A DNA stretch of 64,000 nt from an uncultured Alphaproteobacteria bacterium (GTDB lineage Bacteria; Pseudomonadota; Alphaproteobacteria; Rhodobacterales; Rhodobacteraceae), in assembly GCA_913051655.1 (NCBI GenBank), contig CAJXHI010000010.1:16195-80194 (forward strand), in the 5' to 3' direction. The stretch's first letter is position 1; each line of letters starts with the position of its first letter. Shown here in pieces: positions 19,327 to 29,369 of the stretch. Position numbers and translations under genes: made by a program. Below the pieces are notes generated by a model. It did no database searches and was not told the DNA's origin. It saw only the letters and a list, made by a program, of their open reading frames with translations.

Positions 19327-19431
19327 ATACTAACTCGCCGCTTAATTTTGTCCTTCAAGAACCTAGGTCAAAGAGCGTAAACCGCAATAAACCATTATTC
19401 AGATTTCAAATACGATGGCAGATCGCAAAGG

Positions 19432-20931
19432 TCAGGTGGTTCGCGACGTTATCGCTGTTTCTATCTTATCAACTTCCGCATCTTCGGTGATCGTTTTACC
19501 TTCTGGATCAATAACGTCAGGAAGCAAGTCTTCCGATTCTTCTGAAATTCCGACAAGAAGGGGGAGCATTTCAAGGCCGGTGGAAGAGGACATATTGGCC
19601 ACTGGCGGTGAAGTCCAAGACAAGGTGTCGAAACCTTCGCAGTTTTCGCAGACTGGCGTCCATTGCGCATGCGCTGTGTGACAATTCTCACATATCCATT
19701 GTGGACCACGCGGTGCCCCGAGCGCTTTGGCAAGCCAGCCGCGGACAAGCTTATCTGCTCCGCCCTCTCCGCGCTCAACTGCCGCCATAATCGTTAAGCT
19801 CCGCGCATCAGGTTCGTTTTCCAACAGCCCGTCAATTTCTTTGCGTGCTTTTTCAAAGTCCTCTGCAGCAAGACAAAGCTCTGCCATTGCCAACTTGGTT
19901 TCACGATGCTCTGGAGCAAGTTTCCGCAAATTCGCAAAACGTTTTAATCTTTGGTCTGGCGTTTCGTCAGGTGCGATTTCTGAAAAGGCGGCGGCTAGGT
20001 CGGGATGTGGCTGGGCTTGCCATGCTTTCTGGATCACGCGCGCTGCATATTTTGGTTTGCCGCTCTTAATATAGCTTCGTGCGGCCATTGTTGCGGCAGG
20101 TACAAGGTCGGGTGACAGCCGGTTTGCCTCAATCGCATGTTCGCTTGCGTTTACGCTTTGATCTTCTTCCATGATACCTCTTGCCTGCGACAAGGCTAAT
20201 ACGGCATCTCGGCGTTTATGCAAATCACGGGGCAGGCTGCCTTGTTTCAGTTTTGTGCGAAGTGTTTTTCGTGCACCGTCCCAGTCTTCGGTTTTGGCTT
20301 GAAGTTGCAACAATGTGTCCTGAATTTCCGTATGCTTTGGTTTGATCGAAAAGGCGCGTTCGGCAAGTTTCAATGCCACATCTACATTGCCGTCTTCAAG
20401 TTTCTGTTTCAAAAGCCCGCGTACCCCGACGAAGCGGGTTTCCGGCATTTGGAGCAAGTTTTTATAAATCTCTTCGGCTTTGCTGCGATTGCCAGACAGC
20501 TCCGCTGCCTGTGCCGCCAGAACATTGGTCAGGGATGGATTATCCAGAAAACGTGAGGCTTTATTGGCTTTGTCCATCGCCAATTGGCCTTCGCCAGAGG
20601 CGAGCGCTAACATGCCTTCTGATAAGGCTTGGTACCCTTTGCGTTCGCGGTTGCGTGTGAAGTGGCGTGAGATTGCTGTATCTTCGCCGTTGATAAATTT
20701 CATGACAGATACAATTAACGATAACACTTTGAGGAAAAGCCAAATCACAGCGCAAAGCAAAGCGAGTAAAAGAGCCGCTTGAACAGGTGTAACGATATAT
20801 TCAGTCCCTGCAATTGTTGCCTTAATTTCGCCCAGAAAAATGTCTTTGGCATCCAGCAAATAAGCAAGGCCACTTGAAATAAGTACTACGATCACAATGA
20901 ATAGAAGGATCTTTGTTAGGGAAATGAGCAT
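19432..20931 (-). CDS. hemY: HemY-type TPR membrane protein with C-terminal zinc ribbon
   Basis: Inner-membrane TPR protein of the HemY_N family, 499 residues, known from the hem operons of proteobacteria; the name is historical and no enzyme activity is implied. Two N-terminal hydrophobic segments (about 4-24 and 48-75) are followed by tetratricopeptide-like helices with repeated A-x-x-G/A-x-x-x-x-A spacing. A zinc-ribbon-like site lies at Cys414, Cys417, Cys428 and Cys431 (CENC-x10-CENC), then an acidic tail. Membrane anchor plus TPR plus C-terminal metal knuckle is the same architecture as LapB/YciM. It follows the mitofilin-like gene by 9 bases. Confidence 0.82.
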   Translation of the reverse strand: MLISLTKILLFIVIVVLISSGLAYLLDAKDIFLGEIKATIAGTEYIVTPVQAALLLALLCAVIWLFLKVLSLIVSVMKFINGEDTAISRHFTRNRERKGYQALSEGMLALASGEGQLAMDKANKASRFLDNPSLTNVLAAQAAELSGNRSKAEEIYKNLLQMPETRFVGVRGLLKQKLEDGNVDVALKLAERAFSIKPKHTEIQDTLLQLQAKTEDWDGARKTLRTKLKQGSLPRDLHKRRDAVLALSQARGIMEEDQSVNASEHAIEANRLSPDLVPAATMAARSYIKSGKPKYAARVIQKAWQAQPHPDLAAAFSEIAPDETPDQRLKRFANLRKLAPEHRETKLAMAELCLAAEDFEKARKEIDGLLENEPDARSLTIMAAVERGEGGADKLVRGWLAKALGAPRGPQWICENCHTAHAQWTPVCENCEGFDTLSWTSPPVANMSSSTGLEMLPLLVGISEESEDLLPDVIDPEGKTITEDAEVDKIETAITSRTT

Positions 20932-20940
20932 TGATCTATC

Positions 20941-22320
20941 CTAATTTCCCACAACCGCAGAGAGGCTCTTCAAGGCTCCCACCAAGTTCAGCCTTTGTTG
21001 TGCCTCTGCTTGCCATTCTGCCATAGCCTCTTTTGCAGGTGACTGGAGCGCTTGTAGCTCTTCAACTGCATTTTCCAATTGACCGTCGCGCAATGCAGCC
21101 TCTGCGCGCGAAAGGACCGCATCCGCGTCGGTACCCTCCTTTGGCGTCACTGAGCGCGCTTGGAGCTGCGATTTTATAAATCCCAGAAGGCTTTGTGTGG
21201 TTCCGTCATAGCTGTTCTCAGATCGCTCAGCTGAAATCGCTGCCCGCGCTGCTTCGGGGAAGGTATCGGTAAGTGTCTCAAGTCGCGGAACACCCTCACC
21301 AGAAATTTTTTGGAGTTTGGTCGGTATTGGAGCGTTGGTCAGCTTTGAAAATTCATCCAGCTCTTTTGCAAAGCTTTTCCCTGCGTTGAAAGCCGTTTGG
21401 ATAGCATTAAACGTCAGATTAGCCTGCGTGTTGCGCGCTACTTCGGAAGCTTGGGCCTTTTTAGTATTGGCTTCGTGCAAAAGGGTTTCCACTTCTTTAC
21501 GCTGGGCTGCCATTGTTTCCAAAAGCCTGTTAACTTCCGAATTATACGCGTCGATTATTTCATCTGATAGTGTGGCTGCAACGGGCCTTTTTTCAAGTTT
21601 ACTCATAAGTTGACTGATATCTGCTGCTAGCATTTCTATACTGTCAACCCGCGCGTTAAGGGCATCAACGGTTTCGGATAAGTTGGCCATAGACGCTAGG
21701 CTACCATTTAAAGCTTCGAAATGATCATCATGCGTTTCTAGTTTGGCTATAATGTTATTAAGCTGCGTGTCTTGATCGCCGTTGGTCTTTGCATTTTGTG
21801 ATATACCATTCGCGTTGCCACTAATATTTATGCTCAACTCGGACTGAACGTCTTTTATGGTTACCCCATTGGTCAGAATATTGGACGTAAAAAGGTAATA
21901 GGCAGCACCAAAGCCAAATGCACTGGAAATAATTCCTCCAATCAACATTAGGGAAATGGAAGAATTTTGTTTTTCTTGCTTTACAACTCGTGCAACGGGT
22001 TGTGCATTTGCATGCGGGTGGTTTTTTTGTAAGTTTGGCTCAGATTTTTGGATATCTTCCGGAGTTTGATCGTCTATAAACGGAATTTCTTCTTGTTTTG
22101 TATCATCTTGATTCGGATATTTGTATGTTCCTTGCCCTGCTAAGCTATTCAAATTCTTATCATTTGAAGTTGACGCTTTAGTAGAAACTACTTCGGCAAC
22201 TTCGATGTCATCAGTCTTATTTCGTGGGTTTTCAGAGACTTTTGCGTCTTTGTCCAAAATCTCAGAGCTTGGCACTTCTATTTTGCTCGCAATTTCTCTT
22301 TTTACTTTATTTTTCGCCAT
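20941..22320 (-). CDS. Mitofilin/Mic60-like inner-membrane protein (COG4223 type)
   Basis: 459 residues. The N-terminal part (1-115) is polar and low-complexity. One membrane helix lies at about 121-144 (SLMLIGGIISSAFGFGAAYY), followed by a long heptad-rich coiled coil (about 165-300) and a C-terminal helical domain. This is the layout of the alphaproteobacterial Mic60 homologue, which bends intracytoplasmic membranes and contacts outer-membrane proteins. Its place between hemD and hemY is the classical alphaproteobacterial arrangement. Similarity in the C-terminal domain is suggestive by eye. Confidence 0.78.
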   Translation of the reverse strand: MAKNKVKREIASKIEVPSSEILDKDAKVSENPRNKTDDIEVAEVVSTKASTSNDKNLNSLAGQGTYKYPNQDDTKQEEIPFIDDQTPEDIQKSEPNLQKNHPHANAQPVARVVKQEKQNSSISLMLIGGIISSAFGFGAAYYLFTSNILTNGVTIKDVQSELSINISGNANGISQNAKTNGDQDTQLNNIIAKLETHDDHFEALNGSLASMANLSETVDALNARVDSIEMLAADISQLMSKLEKRPVAATLSDEIIDAYNSEVNRLLETMAAQRKEVETLLHEANTKKAQASEVARNTQANLTFNAIQTAFNAGKSFAKELDEFSKLTNAPIPTKLQKISGEGVPRLETLTDTFPEAARAAISAERSENSYDGTTQSLLGFIKSQLQARSVTPKEGTDADAVLSRAEAALRDGQLENAVEELQALQSPAKEAMAEWQAEAQQRLNLVGALKSLSAVVGN

Positions 22321-22369
22321 AATGAACCTTCTTGCCTAGCAAGGTGCTGTGAGTATTCTACGTATCCGT

Positions 22370-23083
22370 TTATGAGGCCTCAAGGCTTGAAATATATTCA
22401 AATGTCTTTACGAGCTCATTTAACATAGAGTCCGAATTGGGTGCCTTGGCGACAGTTAAACTTGACAGATTACAACCTTTAAACGGTTTAGCGACTGCGT
22501 TGCTTAATGCGATCATGTGACTGTGCTCAAATGGGACGCTCTGAGTAATCAATAGCTGAGCTGTTCGGGGTGAAAATAGTGGAAGTATCAAAGGTTTTCC
22601 CCCTTCGAATGCATCCAGCGCTTCATTTGTTAGTGAAAGTGGTTCTTGTTTATAGGCAACGATACGTTCACAGCTATGCCCAGCCTGCGTCAATTGTGTC
22701 GAAATATTGCCGCGTGTATGCTCCCCACTGATGTGTAGCAACCGTCCGACGCTTGAACGGGATAAAATCAAAGAAATAAGATCATCTGCATTGCCTTGCC
22801 CATGTGAGGTCAAAAACCCAAGCCCCGAAGCCCGTTTGGCTGTTTTTGGACCCACAGCGAAGCAGGGCATATTTTGTGGAACGGAAAGATTTTCAATCGC
22901 TTCAATGCCGTTGGATGATGTAAAGATGATCCCGTCAAATGAAGTCAAATCAACGTTGAGGTTTGTGAACTTAATGGTGATCAAAGGGCTGATGATAATC
23001 TTTACCCCTGGTAATCGACTCAGGATATGATCGTTGAAAACGTGCGCTTCCTTTTTGGGACGCGTGATGATGATTTCAGGCAT
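22370..23083 (-). CDS. hemD: Uroporphyrinogen-III synthase
   Basis: HemD closes hydroxymethylbilane to uroporphyrinogen III, a shared step of haem, sirohaem and cobalamin synthesis. 237 residues from the ATG at 23083 ([13 protein letters not shown]), a natural HemD start. The frame is open up to 23134 but would overlap the tsaD leader. The two-domain features are visible: [23 protein letters not shown] and a C-terminal [12 protein letters not shown]. hemC is not adjacent. It is first of the hemD - Mic60 - hemY run. Confidence 0.85.
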   Translation of the reverse strand: MPEIIITRPKKEAHVFNDHILSRLPGVKIIISPLITIKFTNLNVDLTSFDGIIFTSSNGIEAIENLSVPQNMPCFAVGPKTAKRASGLGFLTSHGQGNADDLISLILSRSSVGRLLHISGEHTRGNISTQLTQAGHSCERIVAYKQEPLSLTNEALDAFEGGKPLILPLFSPRTAQLLITQSVPFEHSHMIALSNAVAKPFKGCNLSSLTVAKAPNSDSMLNELVKTFEYISSLEAS

Positions 23084-23147
23084 GGTATCGCTGGCATTGT
23101 CAGTCATGTTAGACAATGTTACCTCCAAAACCATAAAGGTGACAATA

Positions 23148-24257
23148 TTGGAAAACCGTAAATTGGATCAAAAATTTTTTCTTGGCTTGGAAAGCAGCTG
23201 TGACGAAACGGCAGCCTCTGTTGTGTCGGTAAAAGATGGCAAAGATCCAAAAATTTTGTCGTCCGTGGTGTTTGATCAATCCATGTTGCATGTCGATTTT
23301 GGTGGTATTGTGCCGGAAATTGCGGCGCGTGCCCATGCTGAACGTATGGATATTTGCGTTTCAAACGCCCTTGAACAGGCTGAGCGAAAATTATCAGAGA
23401 TGAGTGCGATTTGCGTGACTGCGGGTCCGGGGTTGATTGGAGGGTTGTTATCAGGGGTCATGTGTGCGAAGGGTTTGTCACTTGGATCCGGGAAACCCGT
23501 CGTCGGTGTAAATCACTTGGCTGGGCATGCATTAACCCCGCGTCTGACAAATGGAGTGGCTTACCCTTTCTTGATGCTTTTGGTATCAGGCGGACACTGC
23601 CAATTTCTTTTGGTAAAAGGTGCAGATCAATTCGAACGTTTGGGGGGTACGATTGATGACGCTCCCGGTGAAGCCTTTGACAAAACCGCACGCCTTTTGG
23701 GATTGGCTCAACCCGGTGGGCCATCGGTAGAAGAAGCTGCACTATCAGGTAATCCACGACGTTTTTCTTTTCCACGTCCGTTACTGGATCGTAAAGGATG
23801 CGACATGTCTTTTTCTGGACTGAAGACGGCTTTGTTGCGAACCAGAAATGACTTGGTGGATAGACAAGGTGGATTATACAAACAGGACCGCGCTGATTTC
23901 TGTGCAAGCTTTCAGGCCGCGGTCAGCGATGTTCTGGTGCAAAAATCTCGCGTTGCGCTAATTGAATATCTGGCGTTGTGTCCGGAAGAAGTCAGTTTCT
24001 GTGTCGCCGGTGGCGTAGCAGCAAATCAGATAATCAGAAATTGTTTGGAACAGGTTGCAGCAGAGGCAGGCGCGAGGTATATCGCGCCGCCGTTAAAGCT
24101 CTGTACGGACAATGCTGCTATGATTGCCTTTGCTGGTGCAGAACTCTATTTGCTTGGGAAACGCGATGATTTGTCGCTTTCGGCGCGATCACGCTGGCCG
24201 CTTGATTCCCGAAAACCTGCGCTTTTGGGTGGTGGTAAAAAGGGGGCCAAAGCATGA
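23148..24257 (+). CDS. tsaD: tRNA N6-threonylcarbamoyladenosine synthase subunit TsaD
   Basis: TsaD (Gcp/Kae1) transfers the threonylcarbamoyl group to A37 of ANN-decoding tRNAs. 369 residues from a TTG at 23148, chosen because AAAGGTGA lies five bases upstream and the protein then begins close to [18 protein letters not shown] at 23139 and ATG at 23106 are in-frame alternatives, and the last would nearly meet the hemD start. Metal-binding His123 and His127 (HLAGH), nucleotide loops [10 protein letters not shown] and [10 protein letters not shown] are present. It overlaps gpsA by ATGA. Confidence 0.93.
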   Translation: MENRKLDQKFFLGLESSCDETAASVVSVKDGKDPKILSSVVFDQSMLHVDFGGIVPEIAARAHAERMDICVSNALEQAERKLSEMSAICVTAGPGLIGGLLSGVMCAKGLSLGSGKPVVGVNHLAGHALTPRLTNGVAYPFLMLLVSGGHCQFLLVKGADQFERLGGTIDDAPGEAFDKTARLLGLAQPGGPSVEEAALSGNPRRFSFPRPLLDRKGCDMSFSGLKTALLRTRNDLVDRQGGLYKQDRADFCASFQAAVSDVLVQKSRVALIEYLALCPEEVSFCVAGGVAANQIIRNCLEQVAAEAGARYIAPPLKLCTDNAAMIAFAGAELYLLGKRDDLSLSARSRWPLDSRKPALLGGGKKGAKA

Positions 24258-25219
24258 TGGTTTCAATTCTTGGTGCTGGGGCCTTTGGAACTGCGATCGC
24301 GGTGGCGTTAGCAAAAAGGCAAGGTATAGTAATGCTTTGGGGGCGGGATGAGGTTTTTGTTTCCGACATGGCTATAAACCGTCAAAATGATCGGTACCTC
24401 AAAGGTATTGATATCCCAGACAATATTGCGCTGACCCATAATTTAGATGAAGCGCTGGCTTCAAATATTATCTGCCTAAGCGTCCCCATGCAGCAGCTTT
24501 CCAATATTCTGCATGCGTGCGGGCCAAATCTTAATAATAAAATTTTGGTTGCCTGTTGCAAGGGCATTGATTTGACAACAAGCGACGGTCCAACTGCACT
24601 AATCCGAAAATATGCGCCTGATGCGATAGCTGCTGTTTTAACAGGTCCAAGCTTCGCCCATGATATCGCGAAGGGACTTCCCACAGCATTAACGCTGGCC
24701 TGCGTTGATCCAGATGCGAGACAGATCTGTCAGGACCATCTTTCTACCTCAACATTGCGCATCTATTCATCCAGCGATATAATCGGCGCTGAACTCGGAG
24801 GTGCATTAAAGAACGTAATTGCCATCGCTTGCGGTGCAACCATAGGTGCGGGATATGGGGACAGTGCGCGCGCCGCATTGATGACGCGCGGATACGCCGA
24901 AATGTGCCGGATCGCAAGTGCGCTTGGAGCTAAGGGCGGCACTATGTCTGGTCTCTCAGGATTTGGGGATTTGAGCCTCACCTGTATGTCTGAAGGTTCG
25001 CGAAATTTTTCCTACGGCGTTTCGCTTGGCAGTGGGTGTAGCTTTGACCCTTCTGTCACTTTGGAGGGGGTGGCAACTGCCAAAGCTATTCTCAATCATC
25101 CTAGTTTGCAGGAACAAGATATGCCGATCACGCGCCTCGTTCAACGTCTGTCCAGTGGTCAGGTTTGTGTGAAAGACGCCATGCAAGAATTAATGTCCCG
25201 TACTCAAAAGGAAGAATGA
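24254..25219 (+). CDS. gpsA: Glycerol-3-phosphate dehydrogenase [NAD(P)+]
   Basis: Soluble GpsA reduces dihydroxyacetone phosphate to sn-glycerol 3-phosphate for phospholipid synthesis. 321 residues. The Rossmann motif [15 protein letters not shown] is at about 5-19. [18 protein letters not shown] and the catalytic-lysine segment [15 protein letters not shown] are intact, as is [17 protein letters not shown]. The start overlaps the tsaD stop. The next gene in related genomes, yciI, is decayed here. Confidence 0.94.
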   Translation: MMVSILGAGAFGTAIAVALAKRQGIVMLWGRDEVFVSDMAINRQNDRYLKGIDIPDNIALTHNLDEALASNIICLSVPMQQLSNILHACGPNLNNKILVACCKGIDLTTSDGPTALIRKYAPDAIAAVLTGPSFAHDIAKGLPTALTLACVDPDARQICQDHLSTSTLRIYSSSDIIGAELGGALKNVIAIACGATIGAGYGDSARAALMTRGYAEMCRIASALGAKGGTMSGLSGFGDLSLTCMSEGSRNFSYGVSLGSGCSFDPSVTLEGVATAKAILNHPSLQEQDMPITRLVQRLSSGQVCVKDAMQELMSRTQKEE

Positions 25220-25220
25220 A

Positions 25221-25450
25221 GTGTTAGTAGCGTCCTAATTACCGGTGATAGAGCAGTTCATATCGACGTATAAAGCCAATCGTACAGATCATATAGAATA
25301 TTTGAAGTTTGGTACTGCAGTGGCTCAGGCGGGCCCAATTTTGTAGGTTGCACACAAACTTCGTAATCAAATCGTCGTGCTTACCCACTTGTTAAACCCT
25401 TGCACATAAAGTGTATCAACAAAACCAATATCAGGCTTCGCTCAGTTAAG
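25221..25450 (+). pseudogene. yciI: Degenerate YciI-family gene downstream of gpsA
   Basis: From GTG at 25221, one base after the gpsA stop, the frame reads VLVAS, a TAA stop at codon 6, then a stretch matching the YciI N-terminal half: YKANRTDHIEYLK followed by AVAQAGPIL ending in TAG at 25344. The spacing from start to AGP-L (about 40 codons) is right for YciI. The downstream half only shows weak remnants in shifted frames. YciI follows gpsA in many Rhodobacterales, so position supports the call. The gene cannot make a full protein. The 3' limit is approximate. Confidence 0.6.
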
Positions 25451-25509
25451 TCACGAAAAAGCATCAAATTTTTTTGGGGGGGGAACTTTTAAAATAATCC
25501 TTTGTTCGG

Positions 25510-25549
25510 AAAAAACATACCATAATGCACGGCCTTAAAGACCGCACAT
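25510..25549 (-). terminator. Putative intrinsic terminator of ahcY
   Basis: Read on the - strand, 20 bases past the ahcY stop, ATGTGCGGTC pairs with GGCCGTGCAT (10 bp with some G-T pairs, loop TTTAA), followed about nine bases later by a run of six T (complement of A 25510-25515). The spacing of stem to T-run is longer than ideal. Confidence 0.5.
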
Positions 25550-25569
25550 TTCGTCAAATCAGTATTAAA

Positions 25570-26955
25570 TCAATAACGATAGTGTTCTTGTTTAAAAGGA
25601 CCGTCTGGCGTGACACCGATATAATCAGCCTGATCTTTCGCTAATTTAGTCAACTTCACACCAATCCGTTCTAGATGCAGGCGCGCGACTTTTTCATCGA
25701 GGTGCTTTGGAAGGATATAGACATCATTGTTATATTTATCGCCGTTGTTCCACAGCTCCAACTGCGCCAAGACCTGATTGGTGAAAGAGGCGGACATTAC
25801 GAAGGATGGGTGTCCTGTTGCATTCCCAAGGTTCAAAAGGCGCCCCTCTGATAAAAGGATCAAACGGTTACCGTTTGGCATTTCGATCATGTCAACCTGA
25901 TCTTTAATATTCGTCCATTTATGGTTTTTCAGATGGGCCACTTGAATTTCATTATCAAAATGGCCGATGTTTCCAACAATCGCCATGTCCTTCATTTCGC
26001 GCATATGTTCGATCCGGATCACGTCTTTGTTTCCGGTGGTTGTAATAAATATGTCTGCATCCAGATTTTCTTCAAGAACAACAACTTCAAAACCATCCAT
26101 CGCTGCCTGTAGGGCGCAGATTGGGTCCACCTCAGTCACTTTCACCCTGGCTCCAGCACCTCGTAAAGATGCAGCAGAGCCCTTACCGACGTCACCATAC
26201 CCGCAGACAACGGCAACCTTACCAGCCATCATCGTATCTGTTGCCCTGCGGATGCCATCAACTAGGCTTTCTTTACAGCCATACTTATTGTCAAATTTGG
26301 ACTTTGTAACAGAATCATTTACGTTTATAGCAGGGAACGGCAATTGACCTTGTTTTACAAGCTCGTAAAGGCGATGGACACCCGTTGTTGTTTCCTCAGA
26401 CACACCCTTAATCGCGTCACGAGTTTTTGTGAACCAACCAGGTGATTGTTCCATACGTTTTAAGATTTGTGCTTTGATCACCGCCTCCTCTTCGGAAGTC
26501 GGCACAGAAATGATGTCTTCGCCAGCTTCGGCCCGTGCACCGAGTAGAACATAAAGCGTTGCATCGCCTCCATCGTCCAAAATCATATTAGGGCCGTCTG
26601 CAAACATGAAGGACTTGTCGAGATAATCCCAGTGCTCTTCGAGCGATTGACCTTTAATCGCAAAAACGGGTATACCAGCGTTGGCGATCGCGGCCGCCGC
26701 ATGATCTTGCGTAGAAAAAATGTTGCACGATGCCCAACGCACATCTGCGCCTAATTCAGCAAGTGTTTCGATCAAAACTGCTGTCTGAATCGTCATATGA
26801 AGCGAACCGACGATGCGGGCGCCCTTGAGTGGTTTTTTATTCTTATATTCAGCTCGCAGAGCCATCAACCCAGGCATTTCGGTTTCCGCAATATTGAGTT
26901 CCCGACGCCCAAATTCGGCCAAACCTATGTCTTTTACTGTGTAGTCGAGTGCCAT
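25570..26955 (-). CDS. ahcY: Adenosylhomocysteinase
   Basis: S-adenosyl-homocysteine hydrolase, tetrameric and cytosolic. It splits SAH to adenosine and homocysteine and so relieves product inhibition of methyltransferases. 461 residues. Substrate and NAD motifs are intact: [47 protein letters not shown], the Rossmann [18 protein letters not shown] and the C-terminal [17 protein letters not shown] with a terminal HYRY. The start is the ATG at 26955. I saw no convincing SAH riboswitch in its short leader. Confidence 0.96.
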   Translation of the reverse strand: MALDYTVKDIGLAEFGRRELNIAETEMPGLMALRAEYKNKKPLKGARIVGSLHMTIQTAVLIETLAELGADVRWASCNIFSTQDHAAAAIANAGIPVFAIKGQSLEEHWDYLDKSFMFADGPNMILDDGGDATLYVLLGARAEAGEDIISVPTSEEEAVIKAQILKRMEQSPGWFTKTRDAIKGVSEETTTGVHRLYELVKQGQLPFPAINVNDSVTKSKFDNKYGCKESLVDGIRRATDTMMAGKVAVVCGYGDVGKGSAASLRGAGARVKVTEVDPICALQAAMDGFEVVVLEENLDADIFITTTGNKDVIRIEHMREMKDMAIVGNIGHFDNEIQVAHLKNHKWTNIKDQVDMIEMPNGNRLILLSEGRLLNLGNATGHPSFVMSASFTNQVLAQLELWNNGDKYNNDVYILPKHLDEKVARLHLERIGVKLTKLAKDQADYIGVTPDGPFKQEHYRY

Positions 26956-27046
26956 TTTGCATGTTCCTTCGCCTAAGAATTAATTTAATTGTGCTTTATC
27001 ATAGGTGTATGAATGAAACAAACAGATAACAATCCAAAGCACAGAC

Positions 27047-27181
27047 CTATTTATTTCGCTTCCCTGCGCAGCGTTTAGAGCAGTATTTTACCTCCTCCCA
27101 ATGCTTTTCCCATTTTTTTCGCCAAGCAAATGAGCGATTGCATGTGGAGCAGATTTTGGTTGGGAGATGCTGTTTTTTCAT
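27047..27181 (-). CDS. DUF2256 zinc-finger-like small protein
   Basis: A 44-residue protein: a basic start (MKKQHLPTKICSTCNR), then SFAWRKKWEKHWEEVKYCSK and RCAGKRNK. Cys11, Cys14, Cys34 and Cys38 make a CxxC/CxxxC metal knuckle. This is the DUF2256 signature, commonly next to cryptochrome/photolyase genes. Its ATG overlaps the stop of the photolyase gene (ATGA), so the two are translationally coupled. Function is unknown; the pairing suggests a role with FeS photolyases. Confidence 0.9.
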   Translation of the reverse strand: MKKQHLPTKICSTCNRSFAWRKKWEKHWEEVKYCSKRCAGKRNK

Positions 27182-28704
27182 GGCGTGATACTTTTTAAAA
27201 AGCGGTGAGTGTCCTCACCGATTGCCTGTTTTTTATCCTTTCCCATTCGGTCATAGGTACGATACATCATGCCGATGCGGGGGTTTGGGGCCAGTTTTTC
27301 GCGGTTGCGAACCAGAAAGTCCCAATAAAGATAGTTAAACGGACAGGCATCAGGCCCGTTTTTCTTGGCGACCTTGTATCGGCAAGAAGTGCAGTAATTA
27401 GACATTTTGTTTATGTAGCTGCCTCCAGCTGCATAGGGCTTGCTTGCCAGAATGCCTCCATCAGCAAAAAGAACCATTCCGGAAACATTGGGAAGTTCCA
27501 CCCATTCATAAGCGTCTGCATAGACGACCAGAAACCATTCATTGACGTCTTTGGGTGACAATCCAGCAATCAAAGCAAAATTGCCTAGAACCATGAGCCT
27601 TTGGATATGATGCGCATAGGCGTTGGCCTTTGTCTCCAATACACATTGTCTAAGGCAATTCATTTGAGTTTCGGCGGTCCAATAAAAATCAGGCAGAGGC
27701 CTATTTGCATCAAAATAGTTCTGATCTGCATAATCCGGCATTTTAAGCCAATAAATCCCTCGTACAAATTCGCGCCATCCAAGAATCTGGCGAATAAATC
27801 CCTCGACTGCATTCAAAGGTGCTTTGCCCTGATCATAGGCTTTTTCTGCCGCCTCAATGCACTCCATTGGCAAAAGAAGGCCGCAATTGAGGTACAGTCC
27901 AATATGTGCATGAAACATCCATGCTTCGCCCTCTATCATAGCATCCTGATAATCCCCGAATTGGGGTAGCCGTTGATCAATGAAGGATGACAGGGCTACT
28001 TTAGCCTGAGCATGCGTGACGGCATAGTGAAATCCCTCTAGTTCGCCAAAATGGTCGTCGAAGAAGTCTGCCATAATATTCAAGACATCATTCGTTATAT
28101 CGTCGGGTTGGGACTGATAGGGTCGCGGAATATCCAACCCTTCTTTGGGTGGTTTTCGGTTTTCCGCGTCATAATTCCATTTTCCGCCCACTGGCCCGTC
28201 GGGGTTCATCAACACAGAATAGCGCTGACGCATATGGCGGTAGAAATACTCCATACGAAGCTGCTTGCGTTGCTCTGCCCACTGCTCAAATTCTTCTGGC
28301 GAACAGAGGAACCGATTGTCGGCGCGAATCTCTACTGGGAGTGCAAATTTTTCTTCCCAAGACTGTATTTCTACCAACACTCGAAATTCGCCGGGATGTG
28401 TGACAACGATCCTGTCAAAAGAAAATTCATCCAAACAGCGGGCAGCTTCGCCCGCCAAAGATCTAGCATTCAGTGGATCATCCAATTTAGTATATCGTAA
28501 CCGATATCCGTTTTCCACGAGCGTTTCTTTGAAGTGACGCATCGCAGAAAAAAGAAAGGCTATTTTCTTCTTGTGGTGTTTGACGTAAGACGCTTCGCCC
28601 TGCACCTCACACATTAAGATGAGGTCGTTATCTTTGTCGCACCCGTCAAGGGCGGTTAAGCTGGGGCTAAGTTGATCCCCTAAGATAATGCGCAGAGCTG
28701 GCAT
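27178..28704 (-). CDS. FeS-containing bacterial cryptochrome/photolyase (PhrB/CryB type)
   Basis: Prokaryotic FeS photolyase-like protein of 508 residues. It carries an N-terminal alpha/beta antenna-type domain (LRIILGDQLSPSL) and a C-terminal FAD-binding helical domain (FIRQILGWREFVRGIYW, YADAYEWVELPNVSGMVLFADGG). Four cysteines at 350, 438, 441 and 454 (NYCTSCRYK, ACPFNYLYW) stand at the positions known as 4Fe-4S ligands in Agrobacterium PhrB, a (6-4) photolyase. So a light-driven (6-4) photoproduct repair enzyme is likely. A cryptochrome-type signalling role is the alternative. Confidence 0.92.
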   Translation of the reverse strand: MPALRIILGDQLSPSLTALDGCDKDNDLILMCEVQGEASYVKHHKKKIAFLFSAMRHFKETLVENGYRLRYTKLDDPLNARSLAGEAARCLDEFSFDRIVVTHPGEFRVLVEIQSWEEKFALPVEIRADNRFLCSPEEFEQWAEQRKQLRMEYFYRHMRQRYSVLMNPDGPVGGKWNYDAENRKPPKEGLDIPRPYQSQPDDITNDVLNIMADFFDDHFGELEGFHYAVTHAQAKVALSSFIDQRLPQFGDYQDAMIEGEAWMFHAHIGLYLNCGLLLPMECIEAAEKAYDQGKAPLNAVEGFIRQILGWREFVRGIYWLKMPDYADQNYFDANRPLPDFYWTAETQMNCLRQCVLETKANAYAHHIQRLMVLGNFALIAGLSPKDVNEWFLVVYADAYEWVELPNVSGMVLFADGGILASKPYAAGGSYINKMSNYCTSCRYKVAKKNGPDACPFNYLYWDFLVRNREKLAPNPRIGMMYRTYDRMGKDKKQAIGEDTHRFLKSITP

Positions 28705-28907
28705 AGTTGAACTGCCTTGTAAAATTTAAAAACCGGAATTCCACTTTCGGAACTAAATCAGAAGTTGAGGATGTCCAGATGACAGGTCACATAACAAGGA
28801 CGTGACCAAATGACTGCACCTGCCGCTTGTTTTTATCATTTCGGATGCTAGTTGACCGTTCCAGCTTTGGCGTCACCAGCGCTGCCAAATTTAAGGAATC
28901 TTGTTTT

Positions 28908-29345
28908 ATGAAATTCAATTGGATTATTGCACCTCTCATTTTAATGATTGCCACAACTGCACTGGCCCATGAGGATGTGAAAAACCTCACAGTAAAAGAA
29001 CGTATGGTGTCCATGGGCAGCATTGTTGGAAATATGAAAACCCTTGGCGGAATGGCAAAGGGGGCTGTTGATTTTGATCTTGAACAAGCAAAAGCAGCTT
29101 TGGCGGAGATCGAAGATATCGCTAAGACCGTACCTATTTTGTTTAAGGAGAACAAAATGGACCCCAAATCAGAAGCTTTGCCCGCCATTTGGACAAATTT
29201 TTCTGATTTCACGGCCAAATCGAAGGCTATGGAAGGCGCGGCTGCAACAGCACTGGCGAATTTTTCCGACCAATCTGACCTAATCCCAGCGATGCGGGCT
29301 TTGGGTGGCACATGTAAATCGTGCCATTCTGAATACCGCAAATAG
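28908..29345 (+). CDS. Cytochrome c' / c-556 family protein
   Basis: Periplasmic four-helix-bundle cytochrome of 145 residues. A signal peptide covers about 1-20 (ALA|HE). The single haem site CKSCH is at the extreme C-terminus (Cys136, Cys139, His140), the hallmark of the class II cytochromes. RMVSMGS in helix 1 could provide the distal Met of the c-556 type. The ATG at 28908 follows TTAAGGAATC. The next gene encodes a dihaem cytochrome 24 bases on, so the two are probably cotranscribed. Proposed roles in the family are electron transfer or NO binding. Confidence 0.88.
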   Translation: MKFNWIIAPLILMIATTALAHEDVKNLTVKERMVSMGSIVGNMKTLGGMAKGAVDFDLEQAKAALAEIEDIAKTVPILFKENKMDPKSEALPAIWTNFSDFTAKSKAMEGAAATALANFSDQSDLIPAMRALGGTCKSCHSEYRK

Positions 29346-29369
29346 TTTGCAAAGCATCGGCATCTTTTC

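Noticed and set aside
25468..25485. T7-G8 homopolymer run between gpsA and ahcY
   Set aside because: It lies within decayed spacer DNA. It may be a sequencing-sensitive run but shows no function.
26956..27046. Possible SAH riboswitch ahead of ahcY
   Set aside because: The leader before the next gene is short and I could not draw the required pseudoknot.
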